Assembly: GCA_040266995.1 (NCBI GenBank)
Contig: JAWRHV010000023.1
Span: 1 to 64,000, forward strand
Source of the DNA: UBA4312 sp040266995
GTDB lineage: Bacteria; Bacillota_I; Bacilli_A; Erysipelotrichales; Erysipelotrichaceae
Direction of reading: 5' to 3'
DNA length: 64,000 bases
Within the stretch, counting starts at the first letter, position 1; the number at the start of each line of letters is the position of its first letter. The notes beneath the pieces are model-generated. The model ran no database searches. It was not told the DNA's origin and worked only from the letters and a program-made list of their open reading frames with translations. Both the position numbers and the translations under genes were made by a program. Shown in pieces: positions 42,543-51,562 of this stretch.

Positions 42543-43887
42543 CGTTGATATCCCTCAACTTCCGTACTGCGCTGATCACAACCACTGTGTCATCCACTCG
42601 AATGCGAGAATCCCCTGTAGCTATAACCGGTCCGTCCTTGTTGGAAATATAACCGATAATAATTCCTTTTCTGAACACCAGATCTTTTAAAGGAATACCG
42701 ATAAACTTACAGTTTGATCGAATATGGAATTCCAGCACTTCAACACGGTCTTCAAACATGGTAACCATCGATTCAACATTGCTGCCGACCGCATTCTGCA
42801 TAGCACGTACATATTGAACAATACGGTCTGCTGTAATGTTCTTAGGCGTGATGTAGTTTACCAGACCTACTTTTTCCATTAAGAAGCCCAGAGAGACACG
42901 ATTGATCTTCGGTAATACATGTTCGACCCCTTCACTGGATGCAAACATGGACACAATGACATTTTCCTCATCGTTATCCGTCAAGGCGATAAACGCATCC
43001 ATTTCCGAAAGATTTTCACTGCGCAGGAAGTCCTGATCCGTTCCATCTCCATGGATGATATTCGCTGTCGGAAATAAGCTGGCCAGATCCCGACACTTCT
43101 TTGCGTTCTGTTCAATGATCTTGACCTGTATTCCCATTCCCAGCATCATATGCGTCAAATAATACGTAATACGACCACCACCGACGATCATTATCTCATT
43201 AAACTCACGATATTGACTGACACCGGTAGCAATCAGGAATTTTTCTACATCTTGTGTTGTCCCAATAATGGAAATCCGGTCTCCTTCTTTGACCATATCG
43301 ATTCCACTGGGAATCAAGACTTGTTCATTACGGACGATAGCACAAACAAGAATATCCTGTTTGTATTGGGATGAAATTTTCTGGACCGTTTGATTTACCA
43401 GCGGGTTATTCTCACGAACAATGATTTCAGCCAGCTCCACACGCCCTTTTAAAAAGGTGGAAACTTTGACCCGGTTTGAGAATCGGATCGAACGTACAAT
43501 TTCCCGAGCTGCTGCCCGCTCCGGATTAATGCTCATGCTCAATCCCAGTTCATCTCGCAATAAACGGGCCGCCGGCACATACTCCGGATTTCGTATACGG
43601 GCGATCGTATTCGAACTACCCAGTTTTTTGGCTACCAGACATGACATGATGTTCACTTCATCATTACTGGTCGCCGCAATCAAAATATCTGTATCTTCTA
43701 CGCCGGCAGCTCGCAATATATCCGGTGCCGCTCCACTTCCGTTGATACATACAACATCCAGTTGGTTACTGGCTTTTTCAAGGACATTGGCATTATTATC
43801 AATCAATGAAACGTCATGTCCTTCTCTATCCAATTGTGCAGCTAAGGCAAATCCTACCTTACCGCCACCTACAATAATGATATTCAT
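42529..43887 (-). CDS. trkA: Potassium uptake regulatory protein TrkA
   Basis: Cytosolic peripheral subunit of the Trk system, 452 residues. Two RCK units in tandem: first Rossmann motif GGGKVGFALAAQLDREGHDVSLID (about 7-30, here cited GGGKVGFALA), first TrkA-C domain (about 140-215), second Rossmann motif GGGRITYYLTHML (about 230) and second TrkA-C domain (about 370-452). Ribosome site GGAGG. Leads the trkA-trkH operon with probable -10 TATAAT at 43933-43928. Confidence 0.95.
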   Translation of the reverse strand: MNIIIVGGGKVGFALAAQLDREGHDVSLIDNNANVLEKASNQLDVVCINGSGAAPDILRAAGVEDTDILIAATSNDEVNIMSCLVAKKLGSSNTIARIRNPEYVPAARLLRDELGLSMSINPERAAAREIVRSIRFSNRVKVSTFLKGRVELAEIIVRENNPLVNQTVQKISSQYKQDILVCAIVRNEQVLIPSGIDMVKEGDRISIIGTTQDVEKFLIATGVSQYREFNEIMIVGGGRITYYLTHMMLGMGIQVKIIEQNAKKCRDLASLFPTANIIHGDGTDQDFLRSENLSEMDAFIALTDNDEENVIVSMFASSEGVEHVLPKINRVSLGFLMEKVGLVNYITPKNITADRIVQYVRAMQNAVGSNVESMVTMFEDRVEVLEFHIRSNCKFIGIPLKDLVFRKGIIIGYISNKDGPVIATGDSRIRVDDTVVVISAVRKLRDINDVLA

Positions 43888-43927
43888 AATATCCTCCGCA
43901 TTTCACAGCTATATCACTATAAAAGGT

Positions 43928-43955
43928 ATTATACACCATAATGAAAAATAAAGTA
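43928..43955 (-). promoter_or_regulatory. Putative promoter of trkA-trkH
   Basis: Minus strand TACTTT (43955-43950), 16-nt spacer, TATAAT (43933-43928). The -35 is poor. Confidence 0.45.
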
Positions 43956-44075
43956 CATATTCCTGTTGAAATCAAGCTGGTTAGTATTATCTTACCATTT
44001 TGCAGGCAAATCTCTACCTTCTTTTTTAAATCCAAAGTAAAATAAATACATAGAATTATAAAGGAGGAATTATTC

Positions 44076-44231
44076 ATGAAATATGTATGTGATGTATGTG
44101 GATGGGAATACGATGAAGCTTTAGGTGATCCGGATAACGGAATTGCTCCAGGAACCAAATTTGAAGATCTACCAGCTGACTTTGAATGCCCATTATGCGG
44201 AGCAGGAAAAGACGATTTCTCTGCAGCATAG
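44076..44231 (+). CDS. Rubredoxin
   Basis: Small iron electron carrier, 51 residues: starts MKYVCDVCGWEYDEALGDPD. The four iron ligands are in CDVCGW (C5, C8) and CPLCGAG (near residues 38-41); the FEDLPADFECP linker is canonical. AAAGGAGG lies 8 nt before the ATG. Too short for many gene callers but unmistakable. Stand-alone, with its own terminator. In anaerobes rubredoxin donates electrons to rubrerythrin or oxygen/superoxide reductases, none of which are in the window. Confidence 0.97.
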   Translation: MKYVCDVCGWEYDEALGDPDNGIAPGTKFEDLPADFECPLCGAGKDDFSAA

Positions 44232-44236
44232 TATAA

Positions 44237-44266
44237 AAAAAGGCACATAAAACGATGTGCCTTTTT
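44237..44266 (+). terminator. Terminator after rubredoxin
   Basis: 12-bp stem AAAAAGGCACAT/ATGTGCCTTTTT, 6-nt loop. Confidence 0.85.
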
Positions 44267-44296
44267 CTATGCTCTCTCCAATACATATAAAAAAAG

Positions 44297-44314
44297 ACCC
44301 TTTATGCAAAGGGT
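44297..44314 (-). terminator. Terminator after tRNA-Glu
   Basis: 7-bp stem ACCCTTT/AAAGGGT with tetraloop GCAT on the minus strand, followed by CTTTTTTT. Confidence 0.75.
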
Positions 44315-44324
44315 TATGAGCATA

Positions 44325-44399
44325 TGGTAGCGCGTACGGGATTTGAACCCGTGATACAGCCTTGAGAGGGCTGTGGCTTAACCGCTTGCCGAACGCGCC
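44325..44399 (-). tRNA. tRNA-Glu (CTC)
   Basis: 75 nt with encoded CCA, minus strand. Begins GGCGCGTTCGGCAAGCGGTT, anticodon arm CAGCC-CTCTCAA-GGCTG with anticodon CTC, T-arm GGGTTCGAATCCC. The acceptor stem includes a G-U closing pair at 1-72. The overall body resembles tRNA-Glu of Bacillus. A CTC isoacceptor reads GAG. Confidence 0.93.
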
Positions 44400-44447
44400 G
44401 TTTGCTCAATTATTTTATCATATCCTTTTTTGAATATCCACTATTAT

Positions 44448-45914
44448 TTAATCGTTGTAAAAACCTAAATAGCGGATAATTTTGTATGATGCATATACAT
44501 GAAAGACCGTATCCGCATCCAATGTCGTCAATCCTGAAATTTCACCAATTTGTTTTAAGCGATAATTCAAGGTGTTTCTATGAAGAAAAAGTTCGGCAGC
44601 CGCTTCTTTAGCGTTCAAGTTTTTTTCTATATATACTTCTAACGTTTTCAATAAATGCGTGTTCTTTGACATATCATAATCAAACAGCTTTTGTATGCCG
44701 GGATGAATATATTCCTTTACCAGTTCCTCCGGTGCTGTATCGATGATCTGATAAAACAAGGTTTGTTTATAATTCATGATCGGGGGATCCATAGGAATCT
44801 TTTCCAGGATCCGGCAGCCGATTTCCGCTTGTTTATAAGCCTGTGGCAAAAGATATATATTGTCCAGGCTCTGGGAGATTCCAATGCTCCGTATTGATTT
44901 CATCAGATCCGACTGTATGATCTGCTCATATAAAACCGGTAGTTCATCCTCTGTCAATACGACTGCCAATCCATTTCCGTATTCAACTACATAACAATCA
45001 TCCAGCAGCTCATGTATCTGACGCCTTATATATAAACGATACGGCAGTGCTTGTTTTCTCAAGTATATACAGGCACAGTACAAATGTTGATTCCATGTAT
45101 TGACTTTTAAGCCACGGACATAGTTTCCCTCCAGTAAACTGCGAAGCATGCTCTCATACAGATTGTTAAAAAGATAGGAGTACTGATCCATACTTTTTAC
45201 AATCGATACCAGGATATCTCCGATTCTTGACAAATAGCGGAAATGATAAGGATCGAACCCTTTCCGATTATCCAGCATGATCAAATATCCAACAGGATGT
45301 TGTTGGGAGGCCAAAATCGTTACCAACTCATTTTCTTTCCTCTTTCGCCCGATAATAAAAGCATTGGTATCGTGTACAGATTCTATGCTCATCAATTTCT
45401 TTTCCAAGTCTTGGATAAACATAGGAGAACATTGTTTTTTCTGGATGGCTTCATTCCACGAAGAATTGATAATGGATATCTGCTTGGAAGAGGCTAAGAT
45501 CCGATACTCGTTATCCACAAAAACCAAAGGACGTTTAAGAAAAGAAGAAGCTTTCTCCATCACCTGCTGCATATCCAGTGTTTCATGATCTGTTACCAAT
45601 ATCTGCTGAAAGGCCGCTTCCAGTTTCTGATCCTGCATAAACGCATTGGTCACAACATTGAGGCATTCCGACATATGCGTCATATCAACCAGAAACACCG
45701 ATGCATCCTTTTGGATACTGACTGGTTTTGACATGCACAGCATGGTAATATCCTCTTTGATATGATTGGCAACCCCTATATACAAACAATGGGAGGAACA
45801 TGCCTCTTCATTGATCAGGAATTCAAAATTCTCTAAATAATGCTTTTTTCCGTTCTGTAGAACTGTCCCCAGCTTTTTATTTTCAAGAAAATCAAACAAT
45901 TCTTTATTATGCAT
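44448..45914 (-). CDS. PucR/CdaR-type transcriptional regulator
   Basis: Cytoplasmic regulator of 488 residues. The C-terminal PucR helix-turn-helix domain is clear: LKTLEVYIEKNLNAKEAAAE followed by LFLHRNTLNYRLKQI (about residues 425-465). The central part (about 280-400) fits the GGDEF-like CdaR domain, and the N-terminal part (about 1-270) is an unassigned sensory region. Such proteins often control purine, sugar-acid or amino-acid catabolism genes, but no target is adjacent. Monocistronic, with a TTGACA promoter and a weak AGG ribosome site. Confidence 0.85.
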   Translation of the reverse strand: MHNKELFDFLENKKLGTVLQNGKKHYLENFEFLINEEACSSHCLYIGVANHIKEDITMLCMSKPVSIQKDASVFLVDMTHMSECLNVVTNAFMQDQKLEAAFQQILVTDHETLDMQQVMEKASSFLKRPLVFVDNEYRILASSKQISIINSSWNEAIQKKQCSPMFIQDLEKKLMSIESVHDTNAFIIGRKRKENELVTILASQQHPVGYLIMLDNRKGFDPYHFRYLSRIGDILVSIVKSMDQYSYLFNNLYESMLRSLLEGNYVRGLKVNTWNQHLYCACIYLRKQALPYRLYIRRQIHELLDDCYVVEYGNGLAVVLTEDELPVLYEQIIQSDLMKSIRSIGISQSLDNIYLLPQAYKQAEIGCRILEKIPMDPPIMNYKQTLFYQIIDTAPEELVKEYIHPGIQKLFDYDMSKNTHLLKTLEVYIEKNLNAKEAAAELFLHRNTLNYRLKQIGEISGLTTLDADTVFHVYASYKIIRYLGFYND

Positions 45915-45932
45915 ACATTTATACCTGTTTTA

Positions 45933-45961
45933 ATTGTGCGCTCTGCATTGAAATTTGTCAA
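45933..45961 (-). promoter_or_regulatory. Promoter of the PucR-type regulator
   Basis: Minus strand TTGACA (45961-45956), 17-nt spacer, CACAAT (45938-45933). Confidence 0.6.
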
Positions 45962-45982
45962 AACTTTGTTCCCGGTTTATAA

Positions 45983-46014
45983 AAAGAGGGCACCCGCTTC
46001 CAGATGTCCTCTTT
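45983..46014 (-). terminator. Terminator of the ATP synthase operon
   Basis: Stem AAAGAGGRCA/TGTCCTCTTT type, 10 bp with one G-U pair and a 12-nt loop; TTTTTATAAA follows on the minus strand. Confidence 0.8.
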
Positions 46015-46054
46015 CATCAACAAGTCGCTTACTTTCATGACATTGCCAAAAGAT

Positions 46055-46444
46055 CTATTTTCCATATACATTGATTCGGGTGATGGCTCTTTGTAAAGCC
46101 AGGTTGGCCCGACGCATGTTGGTTTCCGCATCTTTTTTCTCAATACGTTCCTTGGCTCTCCTGTATGCCGCCTGTGCTCTTTCGATATCAATTTCACCTT
46201 TACCTTCCACGGCATCGGTTAAAATCAATACATTTTTGTTTTCCATTTTAAGAAAACCACCAGACAGAGCATATTCATCGGTTTGCGAAGTATGACCGAT
46301 CAGCATAGGACAAGGAACCAGAGCAGCAAAGATAGGCGTATGATTTGGTAAAAGTGTAATTTCGCCTTCCACAGTCTTTACATGAACACTGTCGATGTCT
46401 TTATCCATATACACTTCCCTGGGGGTCACAATCTTAATATGCAT
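46055..46444 (-). CDS. atpC: ATP synthase epsilon subunit
   Basis: Central-stalk subunit of F1, 129 residues. N-terminal beta-sandwich (IKIVTPREVYMDKDIDSVHV, TVEGEITLLPNHTPIFAAL) and C-terminal helical hairpin (about 88-129) are both present, so it can act as an inhibitory stalk. Last gene of the atp operon, followed by the terminator near 46.0 kb. Confidence 0.96.
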   Translation of the reverse strand: MHIKIVTPREVYMDKDIDSVHVKTVEGEITLLPNHTPIFAALVPCPMLIGHTSQTDEYALSGGFLKMENKNVLILTDAVEGKGEIDIERAQAAYRRAKERIEKKDAETNMRRANLALQRAITRINVYGK

Positions 46445-46446
46445 GA

Positions 46447-47853
46447 TTATTCCCCGGTCAACTGTTTCGCTTTGGCAACAGCTTCCTCCACCGTTCCGAC
46501 CATCATAAACGCCTGTTCCGGCAGATCATCATAGTCTCCGTTCAATATTTTCTCAAAGCTGCTGATCGTATCTTCCAAAGATACATATTTACCATCTATT
46601 CCGGAGAAAACTTCCGCAACGTTAAATGGCTGGGACAGGAAATTACGGACACGTCTTGCCCGGTTTACAATCTTCTTATCCTCTTCGCTCAGTTCATCCA
46701 TCCCCAGAATGGCAATGATATCCTGCAGCTCCTTATATCTCTGCAGAATGCTTTGCACGCCACGAGCTACGTTATAATGGCGTTCTCCGACTACCAATGG
46801 ATCCAGGATACGAGAACTGGACTCCAATGGATCGACTGCCGGATAGATTCCTAAGGCAGCAATACCACGGTCCAAGACAACTTTGGCATCCAAATGCGTA
46901 AATGCGGTGGCCGGAGCAGGGTCGGTCAAATCATCGGCCGGCACATACACTGCCTGTACAGATGTAATAGATCCTTCCTGTGTGGAAGTAATACGTTCCT
47001 GCAGCTGGCCCATTTCAGTAGCCAATGTCGGCTGATAACCGGCTGCGCTTGGAATTCGGCCTAACAAGGCACTAACTTCAGATCCGGCCTGTGTAAACCG
47101 GAAAATATTGTCGATAAACAATAAAACATCCTGATGTTCTTGATCTCGAAAATATTCAGCCATCGTCAATCCGGTCAGCCCCACACGCATTCTAGCTCCC
47201 GGACTCTCGTTCATTTGTCCGTATACCAGTACGGTTTTATCCAAAACGCCGGATTCTTTCATTTCGTAATACATGTCGTTGCCTTCACGGGTTCTCTCCC
47301 CGACACCTACAACGACTGATTTACCACCATGCTCGGTGGCAATGTTGTGAATCAACTCCTGGATCAATACGGTTTTTCCTACACCGGCACCACCAAACAG
47401 CCCGATTTTTCCACCCTTCATATACGGGCATAGTAAATCAATGACTTTGATTCCTGTTTCCAAAGGGACACTCTGTGTAGACTGTTCGTCAAAGGCCGGG
47501 GCTTCTCTGTGGATCGGCATGTGCTCTACATCATCCGGTAACTTTCCTAATCCATCGATCGGACGTCCCAATACATTGAACATACGGCCGAGTATTTTAT
47601 CACCGACCGGCGCCTGGATCGTTGCTCCAGTATCGATGGCTTCCATGTCGCGCACCAGTCCGTCGGTAGAGCCCATGGCAATACAACGAACCTGATCGGC
47701 ACCGATTCCTTGTGCTACCTCCAAAATTAAACTATCTTCGTTTTCCCTTTTTACTTCAATCGCTGTCAATAGATCCGGCAGGTGGTCCTGAGAAAAAGCC
47801 ACATCCACGACAGGTCCGATAACCTGTACGATTTTTCCTATATTCTGACTCAT
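46447..47853 (-). CDS. atpD: ATP synthase beta subunit
   Basis: Catalytic F1 subunit, 468 residues. P-loop GGAGVGKTV (about 151-159), catalytic Glu in GVGERTREGNDMY (about 184), Walker B LLFIDNIFRFTQAG, and the DELSEED motif as DELSEED (MDELSEEDK, about 390). Two bases separate it from atpC. Confidence 0.98.
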   Translation of the reverse strand: MSQNIGKIVQVIGPVVDVAFSQDHLPDLLTAIEVKRENEDSLILEVAQGIGADQVRCIAMGSTDGLVRDMEAIDTGATIQAPVGDKILGRMFNVLGRPIDGLGKLPDDVEHMPIHREAPAFDEQSTQSVPLETGIKVIDLLCPYMKGGKIGLFGGAGVGKTVLIQELIHNIATEHGGKSVVVGVGERTREGNDMYYEMKESGVLDKTVLVYGQMNESPGARMRVGLTGLTMAEYFRDQEHQDVLLFIDNIFRFTQAGSEVSALLGRIPSAAGYQPTLATEMGQLQERITSTQEGSITSVQAVYVPADDLTDPAPATAFTHLDAKVVLDRGIAALGIYPAVDPLESSSRILDPLVVGERHYNVARGVQSILQRYKELQDIIAILGMDELSEEDKKIVNRARRVRNFLSQPFNVAEVFSGIDGKYVSLEDTISSFEKILNGDYDDLPEQAFMMVGTVEEAVAKAKQLTGE

Positions 47854-47865
47854 TTCTACCTCCTG

Positions 47866-48714
47866 TTACGTTAATGCGTTCGCACCACCGACAATATCAA
47901 TGATCTCGTTGGTGATTGCTGCCTGTCTGGCCTGATTGTATGCCAGCAGCAATTCTTCTTTTAACTCATCCGCATTATCTGTAGCAGCTTCCATCGCCAT
48001 ACGACGACTAGCCTGCTCACTCGTTTTACTTTCTAAATAGCGTGTATAGACAATCGATTTGATTGCCATAGGTACAATAATAGCCAGCAATTCGGATTCC
48101 TGTGGTTCAAAATCCGTAATCGCGTTGGTACCGATTTCCTGATTTTCTTCTCTTAATGTAACCGGAACAACGGTTTCCATGATCGGCTGGAATGTCAACG
48201 TGTTCTTATAATGTGTATACATCACCTGGATCCTGGAAATTTCCCCTTGTTCAAACAGGCGTAAAGCCTTTTCAAGAACAGAAGCTAACTCCTGATAGGC
48301 AATATCATTATTCAGATCCATCAATTCCGTTTCCACCTTGATGTCACGGGCACGCGCCCATGCGCATCCCTTAAAACCAATCATGACAATATGGTCATTT
48401 TCACGGATCTCATCCTTCAGGACACGAAACAAGTTCGCATTATACGATCCACACATTCCCATATCGCTGGTAAAAACAATCAGGAAGGCCGGTTTCCCTT
48501 CATTTTCATTCAAATAAACAGAATCGGATTCATTGTTCTTCAAAGCAAAGTTCAACAATTGCTCAAAGGCAATCGCGTACTCCCGGTTATTGTCCATCAG
48601 CCGGCGCTGTTTTGTCAGTTCCGTACTGGCAATCAGCTGCATGACCCGCGTGATCTTGGACGTAGATTCTACCGAACGGATACGATTCTTTATAGCCTGT
48701 CTGCTTTGTGCCAT
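47866..48714 (-). CDS. atpG: ATP synthase gamma subunit
   Basis: Rotating central shaft of F1, 282 residues. The N-terminal helix (IKNRIRSVESTSKITRVMQLIAS) and the conserved C-terminal helix (ATDNADELKEELLLAYNQARQAAITNEI, cited in parts) that fills the alpha3beta3 core are present, with the TSDMGMCGSYN Rossmann part between. Position between atpA and atpD is standard. Confidence 0.97.
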   Translation of the reverse strand: MAQSRQAIKNRIRSVESTSKITRVMQLIASTELTKQRRLMDNNREYAIAFEQLLNFALKNNESDSVYLNENEGKPAFLIVFTSDMGMCGSYNANLFRVLKDEIRENDHIVMIGFKGCAWARARDIKVETELMDLNNDIAYQELASVLEKALRLFEQGEISRIQVMYTHYKNTLTFQPIMETVVPVTLREENQEIGTNAITDFEPQESELLAIIVPMAIKSIVYTRYLESKTSEQASRRMAMEAATDNADELKEELLLAYNQARQAAITNEIIDIVGGANALT

Positions 48715-48716
48715 TT

Positions 48717-50237
48717 TTAAGCACCTTCAGACATTGTAAATACTTTCAGATAAGCTTCAATTGCGGTACGCATCTGTTGTTCCAGACTTTCATCCAGAGC
48801 CTTTTCTGTTTCTATACGGTCAAATACATTCGGGTATTCCGAATGGACATAATTCAATAATCCCTCTTCAAATGCGTTGACCTGTTCCACAGCCACATTT
48901 TCCAGATATTTATGCTTCGCGGCATACAAAGACAATACCTGCTCAGATACGGACATCGGCTTGTATTGCTGCTGAATCAGCAGTCTTTCCAGACGGGCCC
49001 CGTGATCAAGGATGGATTTGGTTGTCGCGTCCAGATCGGATCCGAATTTGGAGAATGCTTCCATTTCATGGTATTGCGCCAATTCCAGTTTCAATGAATT
49101 GGATACTTGTTTCATAGCCTTTACCTGGGCAGCAGAGCCTACACGGCTGACGCTCAGACCGCTGTCTACACTCGGGCGAATACCGGCATTGAACATATCC
49201 GTATTCAAAAATATCTGTCCATCGGTAATAGAAATTACGTTGGTCGGAATATATGCTGCAATATCGCCGGCCTGCGTTTCAATAATCGGGAGAGCCGTTA
49301 ATGATCCGCCCCCGTATTCCGGGCTCAGTCGGGCAGCCCGCTCCAGTAAACGGGAATGCAAATAGAAAACATCCCCCGGATAAGCCTCTCGTCCCGGTGG
49401 ACGACGAAGCAGTAAGGACATGGTACGGTACGCAACAGCATGTTTGCTGAGGTCATCATAGATGATCAGAACATCCTGTCCCTGCTCCATCCACTCTTCA
49501 CCCATCGCACATCCGGCATATGGAGCCAGATACTGCAACGGAGCCGAATCGCTGGCTGTCGATACAACGATCGTTGTATATTCCATAGCGCCGGCCTGTT
49601 TCAATTTTTCAACAATTTGTGCGACCGTACTGGCTTTCTGCCCAATGGCCACATAAATACACTTTACATTTGTATCTTTCTGATTCAAGATCGTATCAAT
49701 TGCTATGGCTGTCTTTCCGGTTTGACGATCCCCGATAATCAGCTCACGTTGTCCGCGACCGATAGGAATCATGGAATCCAGTACTTTTAAACCGGTCTGT
49801 AAAGGAACCGATACACTTTTTCGGGTCATAACACCCGGTGCCACTCGTTCAACCGGTCGTGTTTTCGTGCTTTCCACCGGACCTTGCCCGTCAATAGGCT
49901 GTCCTAATGCATTCAATACACGTCCAAGCATGCAGTCTCCGACCGGAACTTCTACAATGTGGCCTGTCCTTTTTACCGGGTCTCCTTCTTTAATATCCGG
50001 ATTGTCCCCCAGCAATACAACACCGACATGTTCCTGCTCCAGGTTCATGACCATTCCATATACATCATGAGGGAACAATAACAGTTCACTCATCATCGCA
50101 TTTCGTAAACCATATACAATCGAGATACCATCACCAATGCTGATGACTGTACCACTTTCTGTCAATTCTAGATCCTGGTCGATATTTTGAATTTGGGCTT
50201 TAATCAATTTACTGATTTCTGCTGGATTTAAACTCAT
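48717..50237 (-). CDS. atpA: ATP synthase alpha subunit
   Basis: Non-catalytic nucleotide-binding F1 subunit, 506 residues. P-loop GDRQTGKTAIA (about 169-179), arginine finger in the VGSAAQVKAMKQVSNSLKLELAQYHEM region (about 363-390, Arg in SRVGSAAQ), and family motif PSVDSGLSVSRVG. Complete length. Confidence 0.98.
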   Translation of the reverse strand: MSLNPAEISKLIKAQIQNIDQDLELTESGTVISIGDGISIVYGLRNAMMSELLLFPHDVYGMVMNLEQEHVGVVLLGDNPDIKEGDPVKRTGHIVEVPVGDCMLGRVLNALGQPIDGQGPVESTKTRPVERVAPGVMTRKSVSVPLQTGLKVLDSMIPIGRGQRELIIGDRQTGKTAIAIDTILNQKDTNVKCIYVAIGQKASTVAQIVEKLKQAGAMEYTTIVVSTASDSAPLQYLAPYAGCAMGEEWMEQGQDVLIIYDDLSKHAVAYRTMSLLLRRPPGREAYPGDVFYLHSRLLERAARLSPEYGGGSLTALPIIETQAGDIAAYIPTNVISITDGQIFLNTDMFNAGIRPSVDSGLSVSRVGSAAQVKAMKQVSNSLKLELAQYHEMEAFSKFGSDLDATTKSILDHGARLERLLIQQQYKPMSVSEQVLSLYAAKHKYLENVAVEQVNAFEEGLLNYVHSEYPNVFDRIETEKALDESLEQQMRTAIEAYLKVFTMSEGA

Positions 50238-50250
50238 AGTATCACCTTTC

Positions 50251-50781
50251 CTATCCGCGTTTCATTCGTTCTTTCATCGCTTCCGCTCTTGAAACAATCG
50301 TGTTGTCGAGAACGAATTGACTCGTTTGCACGCGTAAGCCTGCAATCAGACTCTTGTCTGTATTTATTAACAATTCCACGTTTTTCTTTAATTTCTGTGT
50401 CAATAAAGCCTTTAAAGCTTTCATCTGCTGTTCATCCAATTCACTGGCTGAAGTCACGTTTACCACTTCGATCTGATGGTCTTTATAATAGTTCTCACGA
50501 TAGGCCAGAAATATTTCCGGTATATACGCACTGACATCATGCATGACCAAGACCTGGTTAAAGCGATAAATCAAGGGATCCAGTTCCTGTTTAAATACAG
50601 TATCCAGAACCTCTTGCTTCTTCACCCGTGTCACCTTTGGATGTTTCAAAAACTGCACCAGTTCCGGATTCGATTTCCAGATACCAGCCAGTTCCTCCAG
50701 CCGATCCATCACTTCTTCTGACTGATCGTTTGTCTGCGCAATTTCATATAGTGCCTGACTATAAGGGGAAACATCTACCAT
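50251..50781 (-). CDS. atpH: ATP synthase delta subunit
   Basis: Connects F1 to the peripheral stalk; 176 residues. Conserved N-terminal helical bundle (YSQALYEIAQ), and the C-terminal hallmark KSLIAGLRVQTSQFVLDNTIVSRAEAM. Overlaps the atpF stop by 7 bp. Confidence 0.95.
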   Translation of the reverse strand: MVDVSPYSQALYEIAQTNDQSEEVMDRLEELAGIWKSNPELVQFLKHPKVTRVKKQEVLDTVFKQELDPLIYRFNQVLVMHDVSAYIPEIFLAYRENYYKDHQIEVVNVTSASELDEQQMKALKALLTQKLKKNVELLINTDKSLIAGLRVQTSQFVLDNTIVSRAEAMKERMKRG

Positions 50782-51290
50782 TGCTGATCCCCTGCCTGTT
50801 GAATAAAGTCATCCACAAATTTTTTCTGGATTTCTTCATCCATTTCTTTTTCAATCAGTTTTTTCGCCGCTTCCATCGCTACATCGCTGATTGCATCACG
50901 CATATCCTGCTGTGCTTTGCGACGATCACGCTGAATCTCTTCCTGCGCTCTTTCCTTGATACGGAATGCTTCGTTCTCGGCCTGCTCGATAATCTGGCGT
51001 TTTTGCTGATCTGCATTGACACGTGCTGTTTCAATGATCGCATGAGCATCTTTGCCGGCATCCTTCATCTTTTCGTCATATTTTTCTTTTTCTGCTAAAG
51101 CAGCTGCCTTTAGCTGCTCAGAAGAATCAATGTTTTCCTGAATTAAATCCTGTCTTTTCTGGATAAAACCCAGAATCTTATCCCAGAAAAAGTGTTTCGC
51201 AAACAAAATAATCAAGCCAGTAGAAATCAACACCATGACAACATCCTGCAAAGAAATACGCAGATAATTCGCAACGTTAAAATCTACCAT
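50775..51290 (-). CDS. atpF: ATP synthase b subunit
   Basis: Peripheral stalk subunit, 171 residues: one N-terminal membrane helix (about 12-32) and a long charged coiled coil rich in Ala, Glu, Lys and Gln. FFWDKILGFIQKRQDLIQENI is the usual junction sequence. AGAGGATAC ribosome site. No second b-type gene is present. Confidence 0.95.
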   Translation of the reverse strand: MVDFNVANYLRISLQDVVMVLISTGLIILFAKHFFWDKILGFIQKRQDLIQENIDSSEQLKAAALAEKEKYDEKMKDAGKDAHAIIETARVNADQQKRQIIEQAENEAFRIKERAQEEIQRDRRKAQQDMRDAISDVAMEAAKKLIEKEMDEEIQKKFVDDFIQQAGDQQW

Positions 51291-51302
51291 GTTCGTATCC
51301 TC

Positions 51303-51545
51303 TTATCCTTTAACGAACATCAATAATATAGCTACTACCAAAGAGTAGATTCCGGTTGTTTCGGCCAATGCGATACCCAATACCATGGTTGACTGGATCT
51401 TACTTTGGGCATCCGGATTTCGTCCGACAGCTTCCGCACCACGGCTGGCCGCAATACCCTGACCAATACCAGGCCCCAAACCTGCAATCATCGCAATGCC
51501 TGCACCTAAACAAGCCATTCCTCGTACAAATTCTTCGTTAAACAT
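51303..51545 (-). CDS. atpE: ATP synthase c subunit (sodium-type ligand set)
   Basis: Proteolipid of the membrane rotor ring, 80 residues, two membrane helices joined by the polar loop RGAEAVGRNPDAQ. The ion-carrying carboxylate is Glu62. Pro25 and Gln29 on helix 1 and Thr63 plus Tyr67 on helix 2 (LAETTGIYSLV) match the sodium-binding set known from Ilyobacter tartaricus (Pro28, Gln32, Glu65, Ser66, Tyr70), with Thr for Ser. This suggests Na+ rather than H+ coupling, an inference from ligands only. Confidence 0.96.
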   Translation of the reverse strand: MFNEEFVRGMACLGAGIAMIAGLGPGIGQGIAASRGAEAVGRNPDAQSKIQSTMVLGIALAETTGIYSLVVAILLMFVKG

Positions 51546-51562
51546 ATTATTTTCCTCCTGTC

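Noticed and set aside
45958..46215. Reading frame of 85 codons overlapping atpC
   Set aside because: Out-of-frame shadow of the epsilon subunit running into the operon terminator.
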